Assembly: GCA_020053355.1 (NCBI GenBank)
Contig: JAGVNI010000008.1
Location: 141,195 to 205,194 of the forward strand
Direction of reading: 5' to 3'
Origin: an archaeon
GTDB taxonomy: Archaea; Micrarchaeota; Micrarchaeia; Anstonellales; Bilamarchaeaceae
DNA: 64,000 nucleotides
In this document: positions 32,171-41,367 of the stretch, piece by piece
Layout: each line of letters starts with the position of its first letter
Position numbering within the stretch: position 1 is the stretch's first letter
The notes under the pieces: generated by a model
Seen by the model: only the letters and a program-made list of their open reading frames with translations
What the model was told of the DNA's origin: nothing
Databases searched by the model: none
Made by a program: the position numbers and the translations under genes

Positions 32171-32305
32171 CGGATTGAACTTGGTGAATAGGGATTAAAA
32201 TCAGGAGGCATGCGATGGCGAATGCATTCAGTTTAGGACGCTGCGCCAATCATCAGCACCACGGCGGGGATAGGTTAAAAATGCCTCTCGGCGAGATATC
32301 GGCGC

Positions 32306-32719
32306 ATGGTTGATGACATCGAGACAGTTATCCGGCTGGTTGCGGCCGTTGTCGTCGGCTTGTCCATCGGATTCTCCAGGAAGCACAAGCCCGCGGGCCT
32401 GCGGACATTCGCCCTATTCTGTCTCGGCTGCACGATATTCACGCTCGTTTCCGTAAGCTTCACCGGGCCATACGTGGACCCGGCGCGCGTAATAGCCCAG
32501 ATTGTGACGGGAATCGGCTTCCTCGGCCTGGGGGTAATCTGGAGGCAGGGGATAGGCAAGCCCACGGGACTGACGACCGCGGCGGCCATATGGGTGACCG
32601 CCGCGATAGGAATCCTCATCGGGCTCGGCATGTGGATTGAGGTCATAGTCGGGACCATACTGACCCTCGGGCTGCTTTATTCCAAGGCGCCGCTCAAGAT
32701 GGCGCGTTTGGAGGAGTAG
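32306..32719 (+). CDS. MgtC/SapB-family membrane protein
   Basis: 137-aa membrane protein with four to five helices. Family motifs: RLVAAVVVGLSIGFSRKHKPAGLRTFALFCLGCTIFTLVS, the Arg/Lys-Asp pattern after helix 2, GIGFLGLGVIWRQ and GLTTAAAIWVTAAIGILIGLG, which are the N-terminal MgtC domain only. Family members modulate Mg2+ or P-type ATPase behaviour in bacteria; in archaea the role is unclear. Start ATG 32306. Confidence 0.9.
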   Translation: MVDDIETVIRLVAAVVVGLSIGFSRKHKPAGLRTFALFCLGCTIFTLVSVSFTGPYVDPARVIAQIVTGIGFLGLGVIWRQGIGKPTGLTTAAAIWVTAAIGILIGLGMWIEVIVGTILTLGLLYSKAPLKMARLEE

Positions 32720-32813
32720 GCCGGCCCCAACCCCGGCTTGCCTTAGGAAAGTTTCGAGCAAAGGGCGGCGTAGGCAGGATGAAGTTTGGTGAAGCTTTAA
32801 CTGGAGTAGAATC

Positions 32814-35402
32814 TTAGGAAAGCTTCCAGTATTTCTTGTTCTTGATGAAGTTCTTCTGCGCCTCGATCAAATCAAGGAAGAACGCTTCCTCGCTCCGGTG
32901 CAGGCGCTTCAGGACGCGGTCTGCGGTCGATGGCCCTACGCCGTATGTGGAAAGGGCTATCAGGGCCTTTTTCCCGTATGCGCGAATCAGGCCTGCCGAG
33001 AATTCTAGGTCGTGCGTCCCCTCGCCCTCGCGGTTGAGGAGGGCCAATGAAGCAGCGCCGCATTTATGGCATTTTATCGCATCAGGCGCGCCGGCAAGGT
33101 GCATGAAGCGGCTCGCATCGCAATTCAGGCACCTGAGCCTGAGCGTCTTCGAAAGGACGTTCTCCCGAAACGCCGCCACCACGCGCTCGCGGGGGGCGAA
33201 TGCGCCGACTGATTCTGCGCCGGACACCCGCTCAAGCCCTATGGATGCGAAGAAGCTCGGCTTCTTGCGCAAATCCACTATGAGTTTCAGCTTCCCTGAG
33301 CGGACCGCGGCCAGCGCCTTCTCGGCTCCGGCAGTATCGAAATAGCGGAAGAAAATCGAGCGCATCGCCTCCTCGTAAACGACGGAATGGCGCATGGCAT
33401 TGATGAAGCGGCTCCCGATATTCGCATCCACCGAGAGAAGGCCGAACATCCGTCCGACATGCAGGAACTTGAATTTGAGGAGCGAGGAATTCACAAGCGC
33501 CTCTTCAAGCAAGCCGCGCACGTCATGGATGTCACGGAAAGCGCGGACAATCGGCTCCTCTTTGATGGGAAACGGCAGCTTGACCAGGATGCGGTACGGG
33601 TCTGCGACGGCTATGACGCTCTCGCCTATCAGGTTGGAGAGCTTTTTCGAATAAACGCGCGAGAGCGCCCCGTTTATCTTTGTCCCGAGGCACGTGTGGA
33701 TGATGATGAGGTCCTGGCTGATTTCGATTACCACCGTCTTGTCGTCCGGAAGGGGGGAGACGTCCTTCTTCACCGCGCGCATACGGCCGACGCCTTGAGC
33801 GACTTCGAACGACACTGGAATGTCCTCCCCGGTCCATGATGGCACCATGATGTCCGTGCCGGCTGTCGGCTCTGCGAGCACCTCGGACTCTGTAATGTCC
33901 ACCACGCGCCATGCCGCCCCGTGCGAGAGGAAGCTCGCGCCCGGCTCGAGGTTCACGACGAATTCCTCATCCAGGCTGGATATCACCCGGTTCGCGGCGA
34001 TGTCCTTCATCAGGAAACGCTTTGTTTTGGGGATTGTGCTAAGGTATGAGGAGAAATATTCGCGGGCGCGGGATTTGGCCCGGACCGACACCGCCCCTTT
34101 TGCGTCCTCGTCATAGAAGATGATGCCTTCCGCGTAAAGCTGGAGCGCGACCATGCGCAATTTATCGTAGGCGATGTTGTAGGCGTACGAGCGTGAGAGT
34201 ATCGCGTGCGCCTTCGCGAGGTCCATCCTCCCGAAATCGAGGCAGACGCCGACCAGCTGGTGCGCAATCACGTCCAGGGCGCCGCGCTCGGCGCTCTTTC
34301 CCTCCATCCATCCGTTGCGCGCAAGCGCGGTTATGACCTCGCTTTCAAGCATGTCGTCGAAATCCGAAGGGAACACTATGCCCTTGGGAGTCTTTTCCAG
34401 GCTGTGCCCCGAGCGGCCGACGCGCTGGATGAGCCGGAAGACCTGGTGCGGCGAGCCGTATTGCATCACGAGGGAGACGTCCCCCACGTCGATGCCGAGT
34501 TCAAGGGACGATGTGCAGAGTATGGAGTTGAGCTTCCCGCTCTTGAACTCGTCTTCGGTGGACAGGCGCACGTCCTTGGAAAGAGAGCCGTGGTGCACGC
34601 CGATTGGCGCGCCGGCCTTTTTCAATGACGCGCCCAGCTCCTCGGCCATGCTCCGCGTGTTCACAAACAGCAGGGAGCGGTTCTTTCCGCAGAGCTCTTT
34701 TATGCGCGAAAGCTTCCCATCGCCCGTTCCCTGCTCGATGCTGATGTCCATATGGCGGTTCTTGCCGCTCTCGCAGACAGCATGCTCCCGCTCCCCGAAA
34801 AGCAGCTTCGCGGCCTCGGATTCGTCGGCAACGGTGGCAGTCAGGCCTATGCGCTGGAATTTCGCTATCTCTTCAAGCCTCTCAAGCCCCATCGAAAGCT
34901 GGGCCCCGCGCTTGTTGTCGAGTATGTCATGGATTTCATCGACTATCACAAAGCGCACGCTGGTGAGATGCCGCCTCATGATGCGGCCGAGCATCAGGGC
35001 CTGGAGGGATTCCACAGTCGTAAGGAGGATGCGGGGCGGGTTCTTCCTGTGCTTCGCGCGCTCATGCATCGTCGTGTCTCCGCTCCGGATGTCATGGCTG
35101 ATTTGCAGCCTGTCGCACCACCAACTGAAGCGCTCTTTGAGGTCCCGGGACAAGGCGCGCAGCGGCGTTATATACAGCGCGTAGATGCCTTCCGGGGGAT
35201 TCCCTCCGACAGCTGCGCCTTCCTCGGCCTGGATTGCCTTAATCCGCTCTAAGATTGGAAGGAGGGCGCTCTCGGTTTTACCCGAGCCTGTAGGCGCGAG
35301 AATCAGGACATGCTGGCCGGCCAGGACTTTCGGCATGGCAAGTTTCTGGATTTGGGTGAGCTCGCCGAACCTTTCCCGGACCAATTCCGCTACGCTGGAC
35401 AT
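32814..35402 (-). CDS. lhr: Lhr-type superfamily 2 helicase
   Basis: 862-aa ATP-dependent helicase involved in DNA repair. RecA1: Walker A LILAPTGSGKTESALLP, motif Ia YITPLRALSRDL, motif Ib LTTVESLQ, motif II VIVDEIHDIL, motif III LTATVADE. RecA2: LFVNTRSMAEEL, ILCTSSLELGIDVGDV, motif VI RLIQRVGRSGHSL. Then the Lhr winged-helix and beta-barrel regions (to ~650) and a C-terminal Lhr domain with a zinc motif (LRCLNCDASRFM...IKCHKCGAASL). The ~860-aa size is the Lhr-core form, without the bacterial extension. Lhr genes are often linked to an Mre11-like phosphoesterase; one is present at 49933 but not adjacent. Confidence 0.94.
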   Translation of the reverse strand: MSSVAELVRERFGELTQIQKLAMPKVLAGQHVLILAPTGSGKTESALLPILERIKAIQAEEGAAVGGNPPEGIYALYITPLRALSRDLKERFSWWCDRLQISHDIRSGDTTMHERAKHRKNPPRILLTTVESLQALMLGRIMRRHLTSVRFVIVDEIHDILDNKRGAQLSMGLERLEEIAKFQRIGLTATVADESEAAKLLFGEREHAVCESGKNRHMDISIEQGTGDGKLSRIKELCGKNRSLLFVNTRSMAEELGASLKKAGAPIGVHHGSLSKDVRLSTEDEFKSGKLNSILCTSSLELGIDVGDVSLVMQYGSPHQVFRLIQRVGRSGHSLEKTPKGIVFPSDFDDMLESEVITALARNGWMEGKSAERGALDVIAHQLVGVCLDFGRMDLAKAHAILSRSYAYNIAYDKLRMVALQLYAEGIIFYDEDAKGAVSVRAKSRAREYFSSYLSTIPKTKRFLMKDIAANRVISSLDEEFVVNLEPGASFLSHGAAWRVVDITESEVLAEPTAGTDIMVPSWTGEDIPVSFEVAQGVGRMRAVKKDVSPLPDDKTVVIEISQDLIIIHTCLGTKINGALSRVYSKKLSNLIGESVIAVADPYRILVKLPFPIKEEPIVRAFRDIHDVRGLLEEALVNSSLLKFKFLHVGRMFGLLSVDANIGSRFINAMRHSVVYEEAMRSIFFRYFDTAGAEKALAAVRSGKLKLIVDLRKKPSFFASIGLERVSGAESVGAFAPRERVVAAFRENVLSKTLRLRCLNCDASRFMHLAGAPDAIKCHKCGAASLALLNREGEGTHDLEFSAGLIRAYGKKALIALSTYGVGPSTADRVLKRLHRSEEAFFLDLIEAQKNFIKNKKYWKLS

Positions 35403-35448
35403 GGATGGATAGGATATTGCATGAAGGATTAATGAGATATTCCATCAT

Positions 35449-35739
35449 TCAGGATTTGAATTCAAGTATGACGACGCCCCGGTCCTCGTCCTCAGGCTCG
35501 CGCCGCCCGCCCTCCGGTTTGGTCGGGTCGATGTCATACTCGGGCGGGGCACGCTCGTCAATCGGGATTTCCACGCGCGGGCGGTCGTCTTTCGGGGCCT
35601 TCCGCCTGTCCTTGCTATCCTTGTCTATGAGAGGGATTATCCAAGCCGGGGGTATCCATGCAGGAACGCCTGCCTTTAGCGGCCCGGCGGCCTTGATGCG
35701 GCCGATAGAAGATTGAAGTTGCCCGAAATGCATCTTCAT
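35449..35739 (-). CDS. Small Pro/charged protein, unknown
   Basis: 96-aa protein, rich in Pro, Asp, Glu and Arg (DSKDRRKAPKDDRPRVEIPIDERAPPEYDIDPTKPEGG), probably mostly unstructured after a short apolar segment (PAWIPPAWIIPLI). A TATA box (atatatttaaaaa, ~35761-35773) lies ~28 bp upstream of ATG 35739, so the gene is supported by a leaderless-type promoter. Divergent from the methionine aminopeptidase gene. No family recognised. Confidence 0.6.
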   Translation of the reverse strand: MKMHFGQLQSSIGRIKAAGPLKAGVPAWIPPAWIIPLIDKDSKDRRKAPKDDRPRVEIPIDERAPPEYDIDPTKPEGGRREPEDEDRGVVILEFKS

Positions 35740-35856
35740 GATAATATAATGAAAAACACAATTTTTAAATATATGTCACAGAAGCCGGAAAAAGGGTTTA
35801 TAAAACGAGCAAGGCATTATCGAACGAGAGAAAACTATTCATCAGGTGCATCATCC

Positions 35857-36753
35857 ATGGACGATAACGAATTGGAGTTGTTTCGGCAGGCGGGAAAAAT
35901 CGCATCCAAGGTGCGCGAGGACAGCAAAAGCCTCATCATGGTCGGCGAGTCCCTTCTCGACATAGCTGAAACGATAGAACAGATGATTGGCGAAGAGGGC
36001 GGCAAGCCGGCGTTCCCGGTCAACATCTCCATAAACGACATCGCAGCGCATTACACGCCGGAGTTCGAGTCGGACCTGGCCCTCGGGGAAAAAGACCTGG
36101 TGAAGGTCGACCTCGGCATAGAGGTGAATGGGGCGCTCTCTGATACGGCGTACACGGTGGACCTTGACGGGGGAAACGGAAACCTGGTCAAGGCTTCCGA
36201 CGATGCCCTCGCTAACGCGATTAAGGCGATACGCCCGGGAGTGACGGTCGGCGAAATCGGCGGCGTAATCGAGGAGACGATAAAGGGCTACGGATACAAT
36301 CCGATATCGAACCTCTCAGGCCACATGATAAAGTCGAACGAGCTCCATGCCGGAGTCGAGATACCGAACATTAAGACGAACGACCCGTACCGCTTCATCG
36401 AAGGTGACATATTCGCGGTCGAACCCTTCGCAACGACCGGCAGCGGCCATGTCGAGGACTTGGAGCAGGTGGAGATATTCTCGATTTACATGCCTTCTAA
36501 AGTGAGGATGAGGCAGTCCAGGAAAATCGTGGAGTTCGTCCTCCAGAACTACGGCATGCTCCCGTTCGCTGAACGCTGGGTGCGAAAGAGCTTCGCATCA
36601 AAGCTTCTTGTCAGCGCGGCCCTGAAAGAGCTGCTGCAGAACCATTTCATCCGGGGATACCCGGTCCTCCGAGAGGTGGACAGGGGCCTGGTCTCGCAGA
36701 AGGAGCACACGGTGCGCGTCACAAAAGACGGGTGCGAAGTGCTCACCCTCTGA
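35857..36753 (+). CDS. map: Methionine aminopeptidase type II
   Basis: 298-aa metallopeptidase removing the initiator Met. The pita-bread fold ligands are visible: DLGIEVNG and DTAYTVD (Asp pair), SGHMIKSNELHAG (His), FAVEPFATTG (Glu) and LEQVEIFSI (Glu). The ~60-residue insertion after the His-containing strand region (RKIVEFVLQNYGMLPFAERWVRKSF) defines type II. Start ATG 35857 has aggtg 8 bp upstream; a TATA box (gtttataaaa, ~35796-35805) would give a short leader. The stop overlaps the convergent methyltransferase-like gene by 11 bp. Confidence 0.95.
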   Translation: MDDNELELFRQAGKIASKVREDSKSLIMVGESLLDIAETIEQMIGEEGGKPAFPVNISINDIAAHYTPEFESDLALGEKDLVKVDLGIEVNGALSDTAYTVDLDGGNGNLVKASDDALANAIKAIRPGVTVGEIGGVIEETIKGYGYNPISNLSGHMIKSNELHAGVEIPNIKTNDPYRFIEGDIFAVEPFATTGSGHVEDLEQVEIFSIYMPSKVRMRQSRKIVEFVLQNYGMLPFAERWVRKSFASKLLVSAALKELLQNHFIRGYPVLREVDRGLVSQKEHTVRVTKDGCEVLTL

Positions 36754-37498
36754 TTGGCACATCGCGCGCGGCCACTACAATCATGCTTCCCCCTTCATGC
36801 CTATCTTCGGAGATGTGCGGGTATGGCGGGCGGTGGCCCACGAATGGGACGAGTAGGGGATGGGCAAGGGGCGGGTGATAAAGGTGCTCGATTCGCATCC
36901 CGCTATCAGCCAGGAAGCCGGACAAATCGCCGTTCTTCTTGATCCCGGCTTCGGAAAACGCCTCCGGCATCCCCATGCCGGGGAAATTGCTTATTATCAT
37001 CCGGCCGGAATCGCTAAGGAACGGGAGCAGCCCGGCTATGGTCTTCCGGAAATCCACGTAATTGAGAACGTCGACGAAGAGCATGGCGTCGAACTCTGGC
37101 CGCCCACGGCGGGGGTCGAAGCCCAGGTGGCGGGAGATGGCAAGGAACCTGAGCTTCTGGGACACCGAGTCCAAAGAAAGTTTCTCTATATCAGCCTGGA
37201 TTTCGAGGACCGGGCCGGTTACGCGGGAGAGAACGGGCATCGCGATGTCGGTCCTCACGACGAGCTTGCCATGAAGAGGATACATGGATGGCTTTGGCAA
37301 TGCTTTTTTACCACGGCCATGCGTGCTTCCGCTTCCGGCATCCAGAATCACACGCCCGAGCCTTCCGGCAGCCTCGATTTCGTCTATTAGCGGTGCGACC
37401 TCGTTCCTCTTGAAATCTGCCGCGTAGCTGCACCCCCATTCCCCCTTCCAGAAATTTCGGCGTTCCGTGTAACCGGCGGCGATGTTCGTGCGGCTCAT
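36743..37498 (-). CDS. Rossmann methyltransferase-like protein
   Basis: 251-aa protein. VILDAGSGSTHGRGKKAL is a motif I-like SAM loop, followed by VVRTDIAMPVLSRV (acidic end of strand 2), EFDAMLFVDVLNYVDF (motif II/post II) and FLSDSGRMIISNFPGM (motif III-like). This order fits a class I methyltransferase, though loop I is GSGS instead of GCGxG, so binding may be altered. It is not close to a recognised family. Convergent and overlapping with map at the 3' end. Confidence 0.65.
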   Translation of the reverse strand: MSRTNIAAGYTERRNFWKGEWGCSYAADFKRNEVAPLIDEIEAAGRLGRVILDAGSGSTHGRGKKALPKPSMYPLHGKLVVRTDIAMPVLSRVTGPVLEIQADIEKLSLDSVSQKLRFLAISRHLGFDPRRGRPEFDAMLFVDVLNYVDFRKTIAGLLPFLSDSGRMIISNFPGMGMPEAFSEAGIKKNGDLSGFLADSGMRIEHLYHPPLAHPLLVPFVGHRPPYPHISEDRHEGGSMIVVAARDVPIRG

Positions 37499-37605
37499 GG
37501 AATTAGACTTACATAATTATATTTTTAACCACGTCCATTTCCAATGAAACCGCCAGGCAAACGGCAACGAAAGGCATTAGAACCGGAATTAGCAAGGAAG
37601 AATCA

Positions 37606-37704
37606 GGGCCCGTGTGGCAACCTGGATAACCGGCGGGGCTTCGGATGCACTCTCCCAAGTGCGGGAGCGACCCCGAGATAGGGGTTCAAATCCCCTCGGG
37701 CCCG
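37606..37704 (+). tRNA. tRNA-Arg (TCG) with a 25-nt intron
   Basis: Acceptor GGGCCCG/CGGGCCC, discriminator G37704, anticodon stem CGGGG/CCCCG, T stem AGGGG/CCCCT with loop TTCAAAT. The anticodon loop CTTCGG|A is split after position 37: intron 37645-37669, anticodon TCG at 37641-37643. The intron has a small hairpin GCACT/AGTGC. The D stem is weak (13:22 mismatch) but otherwise normal. Confidence 0.9.
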
Positions 37705-37729
37705 GTCTTTTTTTTAAATCTGCCCAGCC

Positions 37730-39352
37730 TCAGCCAGCCTTGTTCAAATCAGCCTTCTTTATCCATGCGCCAAGGGTCATCTGCATGGTTTTCGCAGCTT
37801 CCTTGCCCGCGGTTCTGGCAAAAACCGCAATCTGCTTCGCGGCCACCTGGATTTCATCCTGGGGCGCGAACATTTCCGGCTTGTCCATCTGCAGCAGTTG
37901 CCGGCCCACTTCGGCCACTTCCACCGTGTTGTCGGAGGAATTGACTTCGGCGAATTTAGCCATCTGGAACGTGAATGCGCCTTCCTGCACGCCGCCTTCC
38001 ACGCCGCTTAGGGCGCGCGTAACGAGCGGATTGCCATCCCACCGCTTTATCGACTGGAAAAGGCACCTAGCGATGCGCTTAAGCGCGAGCTGGTATTCGG
38101 CTTCAGAGAGCGGCTCCCGGCTCTCCTGCCCCCTCCGTATCATCTCGAAGGCAAGGTGCTTGATGCGTGATTCGGCCCGGATGGCGAACGCAGCGCCGTC
38201 AACTGCGGTATCGCTGAGTATGTCGATTGCACCGAATTGCGGGAATAATCTCGACATCCGAAAAACCCGCATTGCGACATCCGCCGCAGGGTCGATAATC
38301 GCGATGATTGGCGCAGCCAAGGCGACCGACTTGCCGGCGCGGTAGAGGAGGGCGTCGCGCTCGAGATAATCCGGGACTTCTTCCCCGAGCCGGTACGGCA
38401 CGAGCGCCTGACCGAGGTATGCGGGGATGCCCCTGCTTCTTAGCGCCGCTACTCCGATAAGGTAGGGCTCCCAGGGATGTACTATACTGAGCGATATCGC
38501 GTTGCTCACCTCGTCCTGTTTAATCCTCGAAGCGGTCGTGAGGATGAGGGAGGCGTTTATAGGGTCGTCCGGCGTTTCTACGCCCTCATCATACACATGG
38601 TATTGGCCTTGGAACAGCCTCGGTTCGATGGATTCGAGCCGGGGGATTACAATCGGCCTTGAATCGATTACCCTTTCGATGCAGTCCAGCAGGTATTCAG
38701 GGGCACCCACCGGGACGCTCCCTTGGAATAGCGCGTCAGCGTACATCTTCATGACACCGTCAACATCAACCAGCGGGCCTGCATCCTCCGGCATGCCGAA
38801 CGATTTGGTCTGGGCAAGCGCATCGAAGACCATTTCGTAGAGCGTGGCTTGCGCCGCGTCGTCATGGGACTTCTTCGTTTCCTTTGCGCCCACGACAGAA
38901 AGGTGGCCCTTCATCTGCTTCGGCCTTTTTGCGATATTGATGATGTACGGATTGAGGCCCTCAAGGTTCGAGTCACCCCCGAAATCGCCCTCTTCCGGCG
39001 TTGCCTTGGCCAAAAGAAGCGTCTCTCTCGTGATGGTTTTCCCGAACTGGATTCTTGGCGCTGTCCCTTCAAGTATGATGTGCGTCGTGGATTCGAATTC
39101 CCTCCTCTCGGTGCATTCCTTTGCAAGGAGGTCCATCTCATGCGGCGAGGAAAGGGGAAGCGCGGTTTCCTTGGCCGTTTCGGCCGGTATGGAGGCCGCA
39201 GGCGCAGAAGGAATGTCGGACCGGTGTCCGGATGCCTTAGGCGCCGTATCTATTGCCGGCTCTGGGAGCTTCGGAGCGCTAGCTGCGGCTTTTGCCTTCG
39301 CGGCTTCCTTCGCGGTCTTGTTCTTATTGTAAATATCCGACAAGCGTGCCAT
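37730..39352 (-). CDS. Large unknown protein (540 aa)
   Basis: Not recognised. Residues 1-~70 are Ala/Lys/Pro-rich and disordered; the rest is well mixed and soluble. Phrases worth noting: STTHIILEGTAPRIQFG, NPYIINIAKRPKQMKGHLSVVGAKETKKSHDDAAQATLYEMVFDAL (HDDA after a Gly-rich strand, vaguely like a degenerate PP2C metal site), LDCIERVIDSRPIVIPRLESIEPRLFQGQYHVYDEG, and a C-terminal helical region with a hydrophobic segment. Start ATG 39352 (MARLSDIYNK) is supported by gagggtcaga just before it and a TATA tract ~40 bp upstream. Lies between tRNA-Arg and the oxidoreductase operon. Confidence 0.65.
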   Translation of the reverse strand: MARLSDIYNKNKTAKEAAKAKAAASAPKLPEPAIDTAPKASGHRSDIPSAPAASIPAETAKETALPLSSPHEMDLLAKECTERREFESTTHIILEGTAPRIQFGKTITRETLLLAKATPEEGDFGGDSNLEGLNPYIINIAKRPKQMKGHLSVVGAKETKKSHDDAAQATLYEMVFDALAQTKSFGMPEDAGPLVDVDGVMKMYADALFQGSVPVGAPEYLLDCIERVIDSRPIVIPRLESIEPRLFQGQYHVYDEGVETPDDPINASLILTTASRIKQDEVSNAISLSIVHPWEPYLIGVAALRSRGIPAYLGQALVPYRLGEEVPDYLERDALLYRAGKSVALAAPIIAIIDPAADVAMRVFRMSRLFPQFGAIDILSDTAVDGAAFAIRAESRIKHLAFEMIRRGQESREPLSEAEYQLALKRIARCLFQSIKRWDGNPLVTRALSGVEGGVQEGAFTFQMAKFAEVNSSDNTVEVAEVGRQLLQMDKPEMFAPQDEIQVAAKQIAVFARTAGKEAAKTMQMTLGAWIKKADLNKAG

Positions 39353-39543
39353 AATCTGACCCCTCTGACCCTCTGAAGTGGGTATAAGTAATATTATATA
39401 TGTTACAGAAGTTATAAAAATGTATATATATCGACGGAAAACGGCCGGGAATCCAATCAACGACGCTTGCCGATGGGTGATTCGATAATTTTTTAAAAGC
39501 GATGAAAGGAGTATGCTAGACCTTACCAGTTAGAGGAGAGAAT

Positions 39544-41358
39544 ATGGATTTTGTTTTCAAGATTGCCGGCCAGGCCGGGGCAGGCGTGATGATTACCGGC
39601 AGGATGATGGTGAAATGCTTCACCCGGGGCGGCTACAATGTTATAGGCTACCCGGAATACCCTTCGCTTGTCCGCGGGGGGCACAACACGGTCCAGGTCA
39701 GAATCAGCGACAAGCAAATCCACAGCCCAAGGCACGACTGCGACCTGGTAATCGCGCTCAACAAGGACGCGATATTCTACCATATGGAGAGCATGGCTGA
39801 AGGCGGCATGATAATATACGACCAGCTTATCGACCCAAGCCGCTTCAAATTGAGGCCGGATGTTCGGATGCATGCCCTTCCGCTCTCAAAACTCACCCTA
39901 GATGTCGGCGGAACCGAGCAGATGAAGAACACCGCCGCACTCGGGGCGGCCCTTGCAGCCGTGGACTACCCGTTCGGGATGCTTGAAACCCTGATTCGCG
40001 AAGAGCTTGCGAGAAAGGGCGAGGAGATAATCAAGGTCAATATCAGCGCAGCCAAAGCGGGCTATGATTTCGTCAAATCCGGAGGCATATCGTTCGGGAA
40101 GCAGATAAAGCCGGCATCAGATGTCCGCAAGACCATAGTGACCGGCAACGAAGCCATTGCCCTCGGGGCGGTGCGCGGGGGCATGAAATTCTATGCCGCG
40201 TACCCGATGACGCCGGCATCCTCCATCCTGCATTACCTGATTGAGAAGGAAAGGCAGTTTTCCATCATCGCGAAACAGACCGAGGACGAGATTGCCGCCA
40301 TGAACTACGCGATAGGCGCATCGTTTGCCGGCGCGCGCTCGATGGTCGGAACCTCCGGCGGCGGTTTCGCGCTCATGACCGAGGCGCTCGGCCTGGCGGC
40401 CATGTCCGAGACGCCGATAGTCGTCGCCCTCGTCCAGAGGAACGGGCCGAGCACCGGCCTTCCCACTTGGACAGAGCAGGGGGATTTGCGGATGGCCCTC
40501 CATGCGTCGCAGGGCGATTTCCCCAGGGTGATACTCGCCCCAGGGGACGTGCAGGAGGCGTTTTTCCTGAGCGCCAAGGCGCACAACCTGGCGGAAAAAT
40601 ACCAGATACCGGTCCTCATCCTCTCCGACAAGTTCCTTTCCGAGACCGTCTTCTCGACCGAACGCTTCGACCAGTCAAGAGTGAAAATCGAGCGCGGCAA
40701 ACTGGTAAAAGGCCCGCTCCCGGCCCTCGCCCCGATGACGCGATGGAAACGATATGCAATCACCGATGATGGCGTGTCGGAGCGCGCCCTTCCGGGCACC
40801 CCGAACGGGATGCATGTCGGCACGAGCTACGAGCATGACGAAACGGGGTTCAGCTCCGAGAGCTTCATCATGAGGGCGAAACAGGTGGACAAGCGCGCGG
40901 CCAAGATGAAGAAGCTCCTTAAAGAGATGGAGGCGCCGGATGTCTTCGGCGCAACAGAAGGCGCCGAAGTCACACTCGTGACATGGGGCTCCATGAAGCT
41001 TCCCGCATTGGACGCCCTTGCGCTTCTTGAGACAAAAGGCATCCGGACGCGGCTCGTCAGTTTCACGCATATATACCCCCTCAATCCGAGGGCGGTTAAG
41101 AAGGCGCTGCGGAACTCCGGCATTACTGTCATGGTGGAGAACAACCCAACCGCCCAGTTCGCCGGCCTGCTCAAGGAATATGCGAATGTGAAGCTGGATT
41201 TCCACATGCTGAAATACGACGGCAGGCAGTTCTTCGCCGAGCAGATAACGGAGGAAGTAGTGAAGCTGAAAGAGGCCGGATTCAAGGGCCAGCAGAGGAT
41301 AGAGGTCATCGAGAAGGAGGATATGGAGTATTACAACCCGCAAAGGCACGGCTTGTAG
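39544..41358 (+). CDS. korA: 2-Oxoacid:ferredoxin oxidoreductase, gamma-alpha fusion
   Basis: 604-aa subunit oxidising a 2-oxoacid to the acyl-CoA with ferredoxin reduction. Residues 1-~190 are the gamma (POR_N-type) domain beginning FKIAGQAGAGVMITGRMMVKCF; residues ~200-600 are the alpha domain with GNEAIALGAVRGGMKFYAAYPMTPASSILHYL, TEDEIAAMNYAIGASFAGARSMVGTSGGGFALMTE, and QRNGPSTGLPTWTEQGDLRMALHASQGDFPR. This is the two-gene archaeal KorAB organisation, with TPP bound by the beta subunit downstream. No delta ferredoxin subunit is seen. Pyruvate, 2-oxoglutarate or branched substrates cannot be separated by eye. Confidence 0.93.
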   Translation: MDFVFKIAGQAGAGVMITGRMMVKCFTRGGYNVIGYPEYPSLVRGGHNTVQVRISDKQIHSPRHDCDLVIALNKDAIFYHMESMAEGGMIIYDQLIDPSRFKLRPDVRMHALPLSKLTLDVGGTEQMKNTAALGAALAAVDYPFGMLETLIREELARKGEEIIKVNISAAKAGYDFVKSGGISFGKQIKPASDVRKTIVTGNEAIALGAVRGGMKFYAAYPMTPASSILHYLIEKERQFSIIAKQTEDEIAAMNYAIGASFAGARSMVGTSGGGFALMTEALGLAAMSETPIVVALVQRNGPSTGLPTWTEQGDLRMALHASQGDFPRVILAPGDVQEAFFLSAKAHNLAEKYQIPVLILSDKFLSETVFSTERFDQSRVKIERGKLVKGPLPALAPMTRWKRYAITDDGVSERALPGTPNGMHVGTSYEHDETGFSSESFIMRAKQVDKRAAKMKKLLKEMEAPDVFGATEGAEVTLVTWGSMKLPALDALALLETKGIRTRLVSFTHIYPLNPRAVKKALRNSGITVMVENNPTAQFAGLLKEYANVKLDFHMLKYDGRQFFAEQITEEVVKLKEAGFKGQQRIEVIEKEDMEYYNPQRHGL

Positions 41359-41367
41359 GTGAATGCT